From contig JAYPBC010000006.1 of assembly GCA_038124025.1 (NCBI GenBank), positions 1 to 64,000 on the forward strand: a stretch of 64,000 nt of DNA, written 5' to 3'. A program made the translations under genes and the position numbers. A model generated the notes under the pieces. That model was given only the letters and a program-made list of their open reading frames with translations, made no database searches and was not told where the DNA came from. The DNA is from UBA1275 sp038124025. GTDB lineage: Bacteria; Bacteroidota; Rhodothermia; Balneolales; Balneolaceae. This document shows, piece after piece, positions 54,613 through 63,199 of the stretch; position 1 is the first letter of the stretch; every line of letters starts with the position of its first letter.

Positions 54613-54752
54613 CTCATCTTTCTTTGGATTGAATGGATCAATCGCAAAGCAGGATGTGGCACCTTTTCTTTGCATGTGCTCGTAATCGAGTGACATACAT
54701 AGCCGGTTGCCAAGGCTTCACAGGGCCTGATCCCTCCGCCTTTCGTAATGAG
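54613..54752 (-). promoter_or_regulatory. SAM-I (S-box) riboswitch aptamer
   Basis: On the minus strand all conserved parts are present. P1 pairs CTCAT (54748-54752) with ATGAG (54613-54617). The kink-turn and core are GAAAGGCGGAGGGA, then GGCCC and TGAAGCCTTGGCAACC. P3 is a strong hairpin with CTCG/CGAG at its tip. AAGGTGCCA, ATCCTGC and a P4 hairpin (CTTTG...CAAAG with inner GATTG/CAATC) follow. S-box riboswitches turn off methionine genes when S-adenosylmethionine is plentiful; the metY-metX genes downstream fit. Confidence 0.93.
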
Positions 54753-54799
54753 AAGCTAGACTTTTAAAGAACACACAAGCTTAATGAGCTTGAATCGTA

Positions 54800-54828
54800 A
54801 TACTAACACAGTTATTGTTTTGATGCAA
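54800..54828 (-). promoter_or_regulatory. Candidate promoter of the riboswitch/metYX transcript
   Basis: On the minus strand TTGCAT (54823-54828) and TAGTAT (54800-54805) are 17 bp apart. The start point would be about 54793, some 40 nt before the aptamer. The promoter lies just after the era stop. Confidence 0.55.
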
Positions 54829-54843
54829 GAGAGACTGAAAAAA

Positions 54844-55779
54844 TTATTCTCTATACCCCAGATTCCGCACCATATTTTCTTTTTCTCGCCATTTTTCCCG
54901 CACTTTCACATGTAATTCTAAATGGACTTGTTTATCTAGAAAGGATTCAATGCTCTTTCGTGATTGTATTCCCAACTGCTTAATTGCAGCCCCTTTTTTC
55001 CCTATTATCATTCCCTTCTGTGAGGTTCTATTGACAATAATGTCGGCCATGATGCGGTCTATATCCGGAGATTCTTGGTACTGCATAATTTCCACTGTGG
55101 TCGAATAAGGTAATTCCTCGTGATAGTTCAGGAATAGTTGTTCACGAATGAATTCGGTGACAAAAAATCGTATTGGATGCTCACTTAGTTCTTCCTTTGG
55201 GTAGAAGGCTGGACCTAGTGGAAGAGTGGATTTTAACTGGTTTATTAATGAAGGAATACCGTGTTCCTCTAATGCAGATATCGCTTGAATACCCTTGAAA
55301 GTGTAGTCCTTTTCGTAAGCTTCTTGGACCTTTTTAAGCCATGTTTCAGGTACGGAATCCATCTTATTTAGCACCAGTAAAACGGGTTTGTGTAGAGATC
55401 GTACATGTTCTAGTAATTCTAGATCAACTAATTCAGTAGGGGCGTTTGATTCATTTTTTCTGCTGCGTTCCTGCTGCACAAAACTTCGCTTTAGATCGAT
55501 TAACAATAGTACGATATCCGCCTCTTTTTCGGCCTTTTCAACAAAGCGCATCATCGCTTTTTGAAGCTCATATTTTGGCTGGATAATCCCTGGGGTATCC
55601 AAAAAAATTATCTGGCAATCCTGCTCACTGTAAATGCCCATAATTTGATGCCGAGTGGTCTGTGCTTTATGAGTGGCAATGGAGAGTTTACTTCCAAGCA
55701 GGGCATTCATAAGAGTGGATTTGCCCGCATTGGGCCGTCCAAGAATAGCAGCGTATCCAGAAAAATGACTGGAACTCAA
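54844..55779 (-). CDS. era: GTPase Era
   Basis: Ras-like GTPase that binds the 3' end of 16S rRNA in 30S assembly. The 311-residue protein has G1 GRPNAGKST (about residue 14), G2 region KAQTTRHQIMG, G3 DTPG, G4 NKMD and G5 SALEEHG. The C-terminal KH domain, with IGKKGAAIKQLG (about residues 275-286) and the VKVREKWR end, binds RNA. A charged insertion (around QERSRKNESNAPTE) lies between G3 and G4. The start overlaps the pdxJ stop by 4 bp. Confidence 0.95.
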   Translation of the reverse strand: MSSSHFSGYAAILGRPNAGKSTLMNALLGSKLSIATHKAQTTRHQIMGIYSEQDCQIIFLDTPGIIQPKYELQKAMMRFVEKAEKEADIVLLLIDLKRSFVQQERSRKNESNAPTELVDLELLEHVRSLHKPVLLVLNKMDSVPETWLKKVQEAYEKDYTFKGIQAISALEEHGIPSLINQLKSTLPLGPAFYPKEELSEHPIRFFVTEFIREQLFLNYHEELPYSTTVEIMQYQESPDIDRIMADIIVNRTSQKGMIIGKKGAAIKQLGIQSRKSIESFLDKQVHLELHVKVREKWREKENMVRNLGYRE

Positions 55780-56531
55780 TGGTGTTGCTCCTCTTTGATC
55801 TGTTCTATTATGGATAGGTAGGCTTTAACGGTCTTGGCTAAGCCATCATAAACCGCTTCGCTTATGAGTGCATGTCCTATGCTGATATCAGCTAGGTGTG
55901 GTACAGCACGGAGAAAGGCGGCTAGGTTTTGTTGATTTAAACCATGCCCCGCGTTTACTTTTAGCCCGGCAGCGTGCGCCATTTTAGCGGCCTCTGTAAG
56001 GCGGTTGAGTTCTTTCTGTGCGGCGGATGTGGTGGTGGCGTTTGCGTAGGTTCCGGTGTGTAGCTCGATGGCGTCGCTGCCTAGGTTTATCGCCCCTTTT
56101 ATGTCGTCTGGATTAGGGTCTACGAATAAACTGATTTCAACCTTTGCCCCAGCTCCTCCTCGTATTGCAGGAAAAACTCGATTTTTGAAGTCTTGGTAGA
56201 CCGCAGCTAAATGCAATCCACCCTCGGTAGTGAGTTCTTCTCGACCCTCTGGAACCAAGGTGCATATATCGGGTTGTACCTGATGCAGTAAAGCAATCAT
56301 TTCATCAGTAGCGGCCATTTCAAAGTCCAATACCCCTTTTACCGAATGCTTGAGTTCAGGTAAGTCTTGGTCCATTATATGACGACGATCGCCTCTTAAA
56401 TGAAACACGATACCAGCTGCGCCAGCTTGCTCGCAAATTTCCGCAGCTTTGGCTGGTACTGGGTAACCTTCACCCCGTGCGTTTCGCAAGGTAGCAATAT
56501 GATCAATATTCACTAGGAGTTGTATTGGCAT
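55776..56531 (-). CDS. pdxJ: Pyridoxine 5'-phosphate synthase PdxJ
   Basis: Condenses 1-deoxyxylulose-5-phosphate with 3-amino-1-hydroxyacetone phosphate to pyridoxine 5'-phosphate in the DXP-dependent vitamin B6 route. The 251-residue TIM-barrel protein begins LLVNIDHIATLRNARG and carries FHLRGDRRHIMDQDL, ICTLVPEGREELTTEGGL (as TLVPEGREELTTEGG), SLFVDPN, ELHTGTYA, LKVNAGHGLN and SIGHALISEAVYDGL. Its stop overlaps era by 4 bp. PLP made with its help serves MetY next door, though there is no regulatory evidence for that link. Confidence 0.96.
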   Translation of the reverse strand: MPIQLLVNIDHIATLRNARGEGYPVPAKAAEICEQAGAAGIVFHLRGDRRHIMDQDLPELKHSVKGVLDFEMAATDEMIALLHQVQPDICTLVPEGREELTTEGGLHLAAVYQDFKNRVFPAIRGGAGAKVEISLFVDPNPDDIKGAINLGSDAIELHTGTYANATTTSAAQKELNRLTEAAKMAHAAGLKVNAGHGLNQQNLAAFLRAVPHLADISIGHALISEAVYDGLAKTVKAYLSIIEQIKEEQHH

Positions 56532-56586
56532 AATGAATTAGCAGAATTTAGTTGTAGAAATAATTTACTAAATTTATATATCTACT

Positions 56587-57132
56587 ATGGTTAACCTAAA
56601 TAACGTATTAAATCGTTTGAAGTTTTCTGCACTATATCTATTTATGACGGTCAGTTTGCTGTTAGGTGCTTGTGGTAGCTCTAATTCCCTGATAACGGCT
56701 ACATCTAGTGAGCCCTCTGAGCGTTTCATTCCTGCCATGAGCCGCTCGGCAGGCCTGGGTGATGTAAGAACCTTTAACCGGTTAAAAAAAGCGTATACAG
56801 AGTGGAGAGGAACTCCTTATCAATTGGGTGGAACCACTCTAAAAGGGATAGATTGTTCTGCTTTTATGCAGGTGGTATTTGATGAATACCTAGGCGAAAC
56901 ACTTCCTCGCACAACCCTAGAACAAATGAGGGTTGGAAAAAAAGTGCGGCATAAGCGGGTAGACTTAGGGGATTTGGTTTTTTTTAAGACAGGACCAACT
57001 ACCTATCATGTGGGTGTAATGGTAGATTGGCGTCACTTTTTACATGCTGGTACCACAGGAGGGGTCATGATTTCAGATCTTAACGCGCGTTACTGGAGCG
57101 TTCGTTATTTGTCTGCTAGGCGAGTACTTTGA
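56587..57132 (+). CDS. NlpC/P60-family cell-wall endopeptidase lipoprotein
   Basis: A 181-residue lipoprotein (lipobox LLGAC, Cys29) with an NlpC/P60 domain: YQLGGTTLKGIDCSAF bears the catalytic Cys90, YHVGVMVD the catalytic His141, and FLHAGTTGG the third residue (His153). Family members cut D-Glu-mDAP-type bonds in peptidoglycan stem peptides, consistent with the mDAP wall predicted from MurE. It is divergent from pdxJ, and its 3' end overlaps the opposing alternate glmU by 28 bp. Confidence 0.92.
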   Translation: MVNLNNVLNRLKFSALYLFMTVSLLLGACGSSNSLITATSSEPSERFIPAMSRSAGLGDVRTFNRLKKAYTEWRGTPYQLGGTTLKGIDCSAFMQVVFDEYLGETLPRTTLEQMRVGKKVRHKRVDLGDLVFFKTGPTTYHVGVMVDWRHFLHAGTTGGVMISDLNARYWSVRYLSARRVL

Positions 57133-58406
57133 GCTCCATTCAGCGTAGCCTGATCAAAAAGATGTTTCATCATGTTTTGGTAGCTTGATGTAAATGGGAT
57201 ATCACGCCTTGCCATCATCGCCTTCATAGTTTCTACTGCTTTATCGAATCGGTAGGTACTGTTTCCAGCATCTGTGAGCCAACTAAAGGAAGGAATGTGT
57301 TTAGGGGTAAACTGCGATAAAAAAATATTGGAGCATACTCCACACAAGGTTCCGGTATTTAGCATGGCGTTAATGGCTGTTTTTGAATGATCACCCAGAA
57401 CCGAACCAAAAAATTGAAAACCAATATCATAGGCCTGCCGTGAATTCCAATCCTCTAAATAAATTAGTCCATAATTGGTTTTCAGATTAGAGGTATTACT
57501 GTCAGCCCCCATATTACACCATTGCCCAACCAAGGTATTACCCATATATCCATCATGAGCCTTATTTGAGTACGAATGAAAAATTGTATTGGATATCTCG
57601 CCACCTACTTTACTTACCGGTCCTATGGTAGTGCCTCCGTATATTCGGCATCCCATTTTTGTCACGGCGCCCTCACAAATTGCTAGTGGCCCCTTTAAAA
57701 TACTTCCAGCTTCGATGGTTGCTCCTTCGCCAATGTGAATGGGGCCGTCTTTGGCCACCAAAATAACCCCAGGTTCCAAATGGGCAGATGGATGAACGAA
57801 AATTCGCTCTGGATGCATGACATGAATGTTAGACCTAAGTGCGTGCTCCTCTACAGTTGGTAAAGGTAGGAGCTTACCATCAACTTCAATTTCACTGCTA
57901 TTAAATTGTAATAAATCCCATAAGTACTCTAGCTTTCTAGGCTTATTTTTATAAACTTTTGAGCTTTCTGATGCACTCAAAAGAGAGTTTACCCAATGTT
58001 TAGGATCGTTTATTTGCTCAGATGTTGATAGACAATCAAGACTTTCTTGTCCTGAAAGAACAACGGCAATTAGCTCGGTGTTTTCAGCCTCTGTACCGTC
58101 TTGTTTCGTCGCCGAAGATAAAAGGGCTTGACCTTTGGGAAGATTCTTAAGCTGCTCTGAAAGGGAATTATCGGGTAAAAAACGAGCATTTAGCCATAAA
58201 CAGTCTTGCTCAGGTTGAATGGTGTGGTCGTTATATACTTTTTTTAGGTAAGGCCGGCACATTCGCTCGTTGGTGCTTAGGTGTAACCATCTTTCCCATT
58301 TTTCTTGAACGGTTAAGATACCAACCCGTAAGTCTTCCACTGGGCGCGTAAGTGTTAATGGATCGAACCGCTGACCTTTTGCGTCGGAAAAAAAACACAG
58401 CTGCAT
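57105..58406 (-). CDS. Alternate-type GlmU-like sugar nucleotidyltransferase/acetyltransferase
   Basis: A 433-residue protein matching the Bacteroidota-type alternate GlmU family (TIGR03991-like): LTRPVEDLRVGILTVQEKW near the N terminus (RPVEDLRVGI, the nucleotidyltransferase-like half), and a left-handed beta-helix in the second half (about residues 205-350) with hexapeptide repeats such as GPIHIGEGATIEAGSILKGP and CRIYGGTTIGPVSKVGGEI. It probably supplies UDP-GlcNAc, replacing standard GlmU, and is divergent from glmS, which makes the substrate glucosamine-6-phosphate. The activity is inferred from family and context. Its 3' end overlaps the NlpC/P60 gene. Confidence 0.82.
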   Translation of the reverse strand: MQLCFFSDAKGQRFDPLTLTRPVEDLRVGILTVQEKWERWLHLSTNERMCRPYLKKVYNDHTIQPEQDCLWLNARFLPDNSLSEQLKNLPKGQALLSSATKQDGTEAENTELIAVVLSGQESLDCLSTSEQINDPKHWVNSLLSASESSKVYKNKPRKLEYLWDLLQFNSSEIEVDGKLLPLPTVEEHALRSNIHVMHPERIFVHPSAHLEPGVILVAKDGPIHIGEGATIEAGSILKGPLAICEGAVTKMGCRIYGGTTIGPVSKVGGEISNTIFHSYSNKAHDGYMGNTLVGQWCNMGADSNTSNLKTNYGLIYLEDWNSRQAYDIGFQFFGSVLGDHSKTAINAMLNTGTLCGVCSNIFLSQFTPKHIPSFSWLTDAGNSTYRFDKAVETMKAMMARRDIPFTSSYQNMMKHLFDQATLNGAQSTRLADK

Positions 58407-58506
58407 AGTCGCGTTATGGATTTTATTGATTCAATACTTATTATTTAAGCATAATAGTCATATTTTAGGCTAAATTACTGGTATTAATCTATAAATTTAG
58501 AATTTT

Positions 58507-60342
58507 ATGTGTGGAATAGTTGGGTACATTGGAGCGCGAAGCGCCCAAGATGTGGTTGTAAAAGGATTAAAACGCTTAGAATATAGGGGCTACGATTCAG
58601 CCGGGGTTGCCGTTATTCAAGATGAATTAACCGTAACTAAATGTAAAGGTAAGGTAGCCAAATTAGAGGCCATGCTGTCGAACACCAACGATGCAGAGAT
58701 TGGAATAGGGCATACTCGCTGGGCTACACATGGCGAACCAAATGATACAAATTCACATCCTCATACATCAACCAATGGTAAAATAGCGGTTGTGCACAAT
58801 GGCATCATTGAAAATTACACGGCATTAAAGGTGCAGCTTCAATCTCAAGGTCATGTTTTTTATTCGGAAACGGATACAGAAATTATGGCCAAATTAATAG
58901 AACAATTTTATAAAGATCCAGATGTACTGAGCCTTGAAAAGGCCGTTCAATTGGCGACACAGCAGGTAAATGGAACCTATGGATTAGCGGTATTGCATGA
59001 AGATTTTCCAGATTTGATGGTAGTATCTAGACGTGGCTCGCCTTTATTGTTGGGGGTTGGAGACAACGAAATGATTGTTGCTAGTGACGCTTCTGCGGTG
59101 GCCGAATATACCGATAAGGTGGTCTATTTAGATGACAATGAGACGGCAGTAATTAGGCGAGATAGCTACGAAGTGCAAGATAATTCATATGTGTTAATGG
59201 ATAAAAAAGTACATGAGCTTCAAATGAGCCTCGAAGAAATAGAAAAGGGTGGATATCCCTATTTTATGTTAAAAGAAATTTTTGAGCAGCCCAAAACAGT
59301 GGGCGATTCGCTACGGGGGCGAATTCTACCCGAAGAGGGTAAAATAGTATTGGGCGGTTTAGTGGAGGTCATGGATAAATTGCATGGGGCACGTCGTATT
59401 ATTATCGCCGCTTGTGGTACTTCTTGGCATTCTGGATTGGTTGCAGAATATTTATTTGAGGAGTTAGCACAAATACCTGTTGAAGTGGAATATGCATCAG
59501 AATTCAGGTATAAAAATCCGCTTATCTTCCCCGATGATGTGGTTATTGTTATTTCACAGAGTGGCGAGACGGCTGACACTCTAGCAGCTTTAAGGGAAGC
59601 AAAATCAAAAGGGGCTACCGTTCTTGGGGTGGTAAATGTGGTGGGCTCTACCATAGCCAGAGAAACCGATGCGGGGGTATATTTACACACAGGACCAGAA
59701 ATCGGGGTAGCGTCAACCAAAGCTTTTACTGGGCAGGTTACCGTGTTAACCATGATGGCTATACAACTGGCTCAGTACCGTGAAACAATCTCGGCCAAGA
59801 AAGCGGACGCACTCATTAAAGCGCTGAACCAAATACCCATAAAAATCCAAGAAATATTGGATCAACATGAGGAAATAGAACGTATTTCTCAGCTATTTAC
59901 CTATGCACCTAACTTCTTGTATCTAGGACGATCCTATAGTTTTCCTGTTGCATTGGAAGGGGCCCTGAAGCTCAAAGAGATTTCCTATATCCATGCCGAA
60001 GGATACCCAGCTGCTGAAATGAAGCATGGTCCTATTGCTCTCATTGATGAAATGATGCCAGTAATGGTAATTTCGGCAACCGAGCACACCAACGATAAAA
60101 TGGTCAGTAATATTGAGGAAGTAAAAGCACGTAAGGGACGTATTATTGCGGTGGTAAATCCCTCCCATGAGGAAGTAAAAAATTTAGCGGAGTTTGTGAT
60201 TGAAATTCCTCAGACCATGGACGAATTAAGCCCATTGTTGAGTGTCATTCCACTACAATTACTTTCCTATTATATCGCTGTAAATCGAGGTTGCGATGTG
60301 GACCAGCCTAGAAATTTAGCTAAATCGGTTACCGTGGAGTAA
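58507..60342 (+). CDS. glmS: Glutamine--fructose-6-phosphate aminotransferase GlmS
   Basis: Makes glucosamine-6-phosphate from fructose-6-phosphate and glutamine, the entry to UDP-GlcNAc. The 611-residue protein starts MCGIVGYIGAR with the nucleophile Cys2; GIGHTRWATHGEPNDTNSHPH and VVHNGIIENY belong to the glutaminase domain. Two SIS sugar-binding domains follow (IAACGTSWHSGLVAEYL; FLYLGRSYSFPVALEGALKL) with EGYPAAEMKHGPIALID and the C-terminal NLAKSVTVE. No glmS ribozyme is apparent in the 100-bp divergent leader shared with alternate glmU. Confidence 0.97.
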   Translation: MCGIVGYIGARSAQDVVVKGLKRLEYRGYDSAGVAVIQDELTVTKCKGKVAKLEAMLSNTNDAEIGIGHTRWATHGEPNDTNSHPHTSTNGKIAVVHNGIIENYTALKVQLQSQGHVFYSETDTEIMAKLIEQFYKDPDVLSLEKAVQLATQQVNGTYGLAVLHEDFPDLMVVSRRGSPLLLGVGDNEMIVASDASAVAEYTDKVVYLDDNETAVIRRDSYEVQDNSYVLMDKKVHELQMSLEEIEKGGYPYFMLKEIFEQPKTVGDSLRGRILPEEGKIVLGGLVEVMDKLHGARRIIIAACGTSWHSGLVAEYLFEELAQIPVEVEYASEFRYKNPLIFPDDVVIVISQSGETADTLAALREAKSKGATVLGVVNVVGSTIARETDAGVYLHTGPEIGVASTKAFTGQVTVLTMMAIQLAQYRETISAKKADALIKALNQIPIKIQEILDQHEEIERISQLFTYAPNFLYLGRSYSFPVALEGALKLKEISYIHAEGYPAAEMKHGPIALIDEMMPVMVISATEHTNDKMVSNIEEVKARKGRIIAVVNPSHEEVKNLAEFVIEIPQTMDELSPLLSVIPLQLLSYYIAVNRGCDVDQPRNLAKSVTVE

Positions 60343-60494
60343 GATTATGGGATGGAAGATATCATTGAATCCTTACTTGGGTTAGAAATTGTAGATTAGA
60401 GAGATCGAGTTGTAGATTTACAACACTACGCGCGAAATCGATGGTATTGACGAAACATTCGCTAGTACTGACATGCATAAGTAAAGCTTAGTGC

Positions 60495-61148
60495 TTATTT
60501 AAGTGATTTATTTTGGGATGATCGATAGACATCATGCATACCTAAACCCGATAGTATTTGGGATCGATATTTGTTTATTCTATTAAGTCGAGTTTGACTC
60601 TTTTTTGCTTGGCTGAAGAAAATAATATAGCCACGCTGCCTGCCAGAGCTTAGGGCATAAAAGGCTTGTTCAAAGGGCGGATCTTCTATAAAAGCGGTTT
60701 GTAATTCATCCGGAACATCTGATATAGGAGGACTTGGTGGAACCTGTAAACCCGCCTTTTCGATGCGAATAGCTTCTGCTAAATACTGCATAATTAAGGA
60801 GTGATCCTCATTTATCTGTGCCAGCTTAGTCCATCGTAATTGGCGCCCATGACGTGAATTCATTCCAGGACTTATGAGCCTAGTTGCGGGATCGTTCATC
60901 AAGGAGCCCTTGAAAAAAGCTAGGCAGGCAAAATTCTTAAAAGCAGTCAAAATTACCACATTTTTTCCGTTCAAGGTATAACAGGGTTGGGACCACTTGA
61001 ATTCTTCAGTAAGGTCAGATGCTAACAGATATTCCCGCAATTGTATAAGTAAATCGGCCCATGGATGTACTTTACAAGCGGGCGTTTGATAATGTGGACA
61101 GCGACCGCAACCATTCGAAAAATAATGATCCACATTAGGATTCATCAA
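60495..61148 (-). CDS. DUF1801/YdeI-OmdA-like protein
   Basis: A 217-residue protein combining a DUF1801/YdeI-type core (EFKWSQPCYTLNGKNVVILTAFKNFACLAFFKG, as WSQPCYTLNGKNV and NFACLAFFKG) with a C-terminal OmdA-like helix bundle (AFYALSSGRQRGYIIFFSQAKKSQTRLNRI in short: ALSSGRQRGYI). The N terminus carries CGRCPHYQTPACKVHPW, three close cysteines and histidines that may bind metal. Its function is unknown; relatives have been linked to bacteriocin tolerance. It overlaps the acetyltransferase gene upstream by 14 bp. Confidence 0.75.
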   Translation of the reverse strand: MMNPNVDHYFSNGCGRCPHYQTPACKVHPWADLLIQLREYLLASDLTEEFKWSQPCYTLNGKNVVILTAFKNFACLAFFKGSLMNDPATRLISPGMNSRHGRQLRWTKLAQINEDHSLIMQYLAEAIRIEKAGLQVPPSPPISDVPDELQTAFIEDPPFEQAFYALSSGRQRGYIIFFSQAKKSQTRLNRINKYRSQILSGLGMHDVYRSSQNKSLK

Positions 61149-61590
61149 AAAACTCCAATTTCATGTGGATGTGTGGTATATCATCTACATCGTATACCGG
61201 GCCTAGAGCGGCAAATCCAAACTGCTCATAATATGCCTGCAGCGGATGCTGCGCCTCGATGGATATAGCCTCATTTGGATAGGTTTGGCGGCAGAGTTGA
61301 ATGCCATTTTGAATAAGTTCTGGGCCCAAATTACTCCCACGATATTTTTGAGAAACTATAATTCTTCCAAGTGCGGGTTCTTTAAAATGGTGTCCAGGAG
61401 GGACTATCCTTAAGTAAGAAATTAGCTGATCTTCCTGCACTCCGAGTAGGTGCAAACAAGAAGGATCCATACCGTCAATGTCGGCATAAAGACATTCTTG
61501 CTCGAGCATAAATACCTCTTGACGAAGTTGGTAGATACACATGCTTTCTGTAGGGGTGAGTTCTCCAAATGATTTTAGTAGATAATTCAA
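61135..61590 (-). CDS. ElaA-type GNAT acetyltransferase
   Basis: A 151-residue GNAT-family protein with the ElaA-like core: YQLRQEVFMLEQECLYADIDGMD in parts (LRQEVFMLEQ, ADIDGMD), LHLLGVQEDQLISYLRI, LGRIIVSQKYRGSNLGPELIQ (acetyl-CoA loop, in parts GRIIVSQKYRGSNLG) and AYYEQFGF. The acceptor is unknown. It precedes the DUF1801-type gene with a 14-bp overlap, so both are likely cotranscribed. Confidence 0.83.
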   Translation of the reverse strand: MNYLLKSFGELTPTESMCIYQLRQEVFMLEQECLYADIDGMDPSCLHLLGVQEDQLISYLRIVPPGHHFKEPALGRIIVSQKYRGSNLGPELIQNGIQLCRQTYPNEAISIEAQHPLQAYYEQFGFAALGPVYDVDDIPHIHMKLEFFDES

Positions 61591-61748
61591 CGAACTTCTC
61601 AGCTTATTGGGCTATTATTTATCGAATGAATTTGAATGTAGTAAAAAAAACTAACTCTAAGCTATTTCAAATTTTTGCGGCTAAGTAGCATTTGTTGCTA
61701 ACAAAATTGAGTAAACAGCGTATACACCAGAAAATAAAATGCGTTCTT

Positions 61749-62072
61749 ATGGTAAATTTTCTTGTACTTAGCTTAGCCGTATTTATATCAGCTCGCCTTT
61801 TAGATGGAGTTGAAATTCGCAGTTATTGGACCGCATTGGGTGTTGCCTTTGGTTTATCCTTAGTCAATGTACTCTTAAAGCCCATTCTTGTAGTGCTAAG
61901 CATCCCTTTCATCGTGTTGACTCTTGGTTTATTTATGCTTGTCATAAATGCAGCCTTAATCATGCTTATTGACAAACTGGTTGATGGACTTCGAATTCGT
62001 AATTTTACTTGGGCAGCTATATTCAGCCTGCTAATATCCCTAGTAAATACAGGACTTAACGCACTGCTCTAA
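61749..62072 (+). CDS. YvlD/phage-holin-4-family small membrane protein
   Basis: A membrane protein of about 107 residues with three or four hydrophobic helices and the PF04020-type pattern: NFLVLSLAVFISARLLDGVEI, then ALGVAFGLSLVNVLLKPILV, IPFIVLTLGLFMLVINAALI and IFSLLISLVNTGLN. I choose the ATG at 61749; the TTG at 61692 would add 19 basic residues. Family members (YvlD) are of unknown function and, despite the name, are not evidence for a prophage. The 3' end overlaps the converging dehydrogenase gene by 4 bp. Confidence 0.8.
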   Translation: MVNFLVLSLAVFISARLLDGVEIRSYWTALGVAFGLSLVNVLLKPILVVLSIPFIVLTLGLFMLVINAALIMLIDKLVDGLRIRNFTWAAIFSLLISLVNTGLNALL

Positions 62073-63076
62073 AGGTTATCAATAACTGCCTGTGTAAACG
62101 TTTGGGTGGTGCCTTTTCCGCCAATGTCTGGCGTGCAATACACTTTCTTTTCCACCAAGGTTTTGTAGATAGCTTTGGCGATGTTACTGGCCACTGGTTT
62201 TTGGTCGATATGTTCTAAAAGCATTAAGGAAGAAAATAAAAGCGCCATGGGATTTGCCTTACCCAGGCCCGAGATATCCGGTGCGGAACCATGGACGGCC
62301 TCGAACATCGCCTGATCATCCCCCATGTTTGCAGCTCCAGTAACACCCAAACCACCCACCAAACCCGAAGCCAAATCAGAAAGAATATCACCGAACAAGT
62401 TGGTGGTAACCACTACATCGAAACGCTCTGGTCGCATAACCATTTGCATGGCCATATTATCTACAATTAAGTCTTCAAATTCTATATCACTATAATCTTT
62501 AGATACCCGTCTACCAACCTCTAAGAACAAACCGGTAGTGTATTTTAGAATATTGGCTTTATGGACCAAGCTTACTTTTTGGCGGTCATGGGTGAGTGCA
62601 TATTCGAAGGCTGACCGAATAATACGTTCACTTGCTTGTTCGGTGACCACAGCAATACTTTCTGCATGGTTTTTTTGGTTGTCATCTATCCAGTGTTCTT
62701 TTCCAATGTATAGCCCTTGTGTATTTTCCCGAAAGATTACCATATCAACTTGCTTAAATGGGCTGTCTATACTTGGTAAGGTGCGGGCTGGGCGGATATT
62801 AGCGTATAAGTCAAAGTGTTGTCTTAGGGCTACATTGACCGATCTAAAGCCCGTCCCAACTGGAGTTGTAAGTGGCCCCTTTAATAATACCTTATGCTCT
62901 CGAATGGCCGCAACAGTTTCATCGGGTAGTGGGCTTCCCAATTCTTCATAGGCCCCTAGTCCAGCGCGGGCATCTATCCATTCTATTTGAGCACCTGCTT
63001 GTTCTAAAATAGTGCTAACCGCTTCTGTTATTTCAATTCCGATACCGTCTCCGGCAATACGTACGACTTTTTGCAT
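62069..63076 (-). CDS. Isocitrate/isopropylmalate dehydrogenase family protein, probably NAD-dependent isocitrate dehydrogenase
   Basis: A 335-residue beta-decarboxylating dehydrogenase: IAGDGIGIEITEAV start, LLKGPLTTPVGTGFRSVNVALR (in parts, KGPLTTPVGTGFRS), LYANIRPARTLP, VIFRENTQGLYIGKEHW, FEDLIVDNMAMQMV and LFGDILSDLASGLVGGLGV. The SVNVALR motif after the TTP loop is as in isocitrate dehydrogenases and not in LeuB, and no leu genes adjoin it. NAD or NADP preference is not certain. Converges with the YvlD-type gene. Confidence 0.83.
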   Translation of the reverse strand: MQKVVRIAGDGIGIEITEAVSTILEQAGAQIEWIDARAGLGAYEELGSPLPDETVAAIREHKVLLKGPLTTPVGTGFRSVNVALRQHFDLYANIRPARTLPSIDSPFKQVDMVIFRENTQGLYIGKEHWIDDNQKNHAESIAVVTEQASERIIRSAFEYALTHDRQKVSLVHKANILKYTTGLFLEVGRRVSKDYSDIEFEDLIVDNMAMQMVMRPERFDVVVTTNLFGDILSDLASGLVGGLGVTGAANMGDDQAMFEAVHGSAPDISGLGKANPMALLFSSLMLLEHIDQKPVASNIAKAIYKTLVEKKVYCTPDIGGKGTTQTFTQAVIDNL

Positions 63077-63199
63077 AATTATTTTTTTTTGAAAGATACG
63101 GACTATGGGAACAACCTGTACGTGCTTCTCGTTTTGTTATGTAAAGAAATTTTAATGAACAACCTTATTTGGTTTCCCTAACTAGTCAGGAATTTACTT

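Noticed and set aside
54496..54696. N-terminal extension of MetY
   Set aside because: The extra frame crosses the riboswitch and its terminator; the family start is at 54495.
61749..62072. Possible phage holin, hence prophage
   Set aside because: The PF04020/YvlD family is named after phage holins but is a chromosomal family; no phage genes, integrase or att sites are near.
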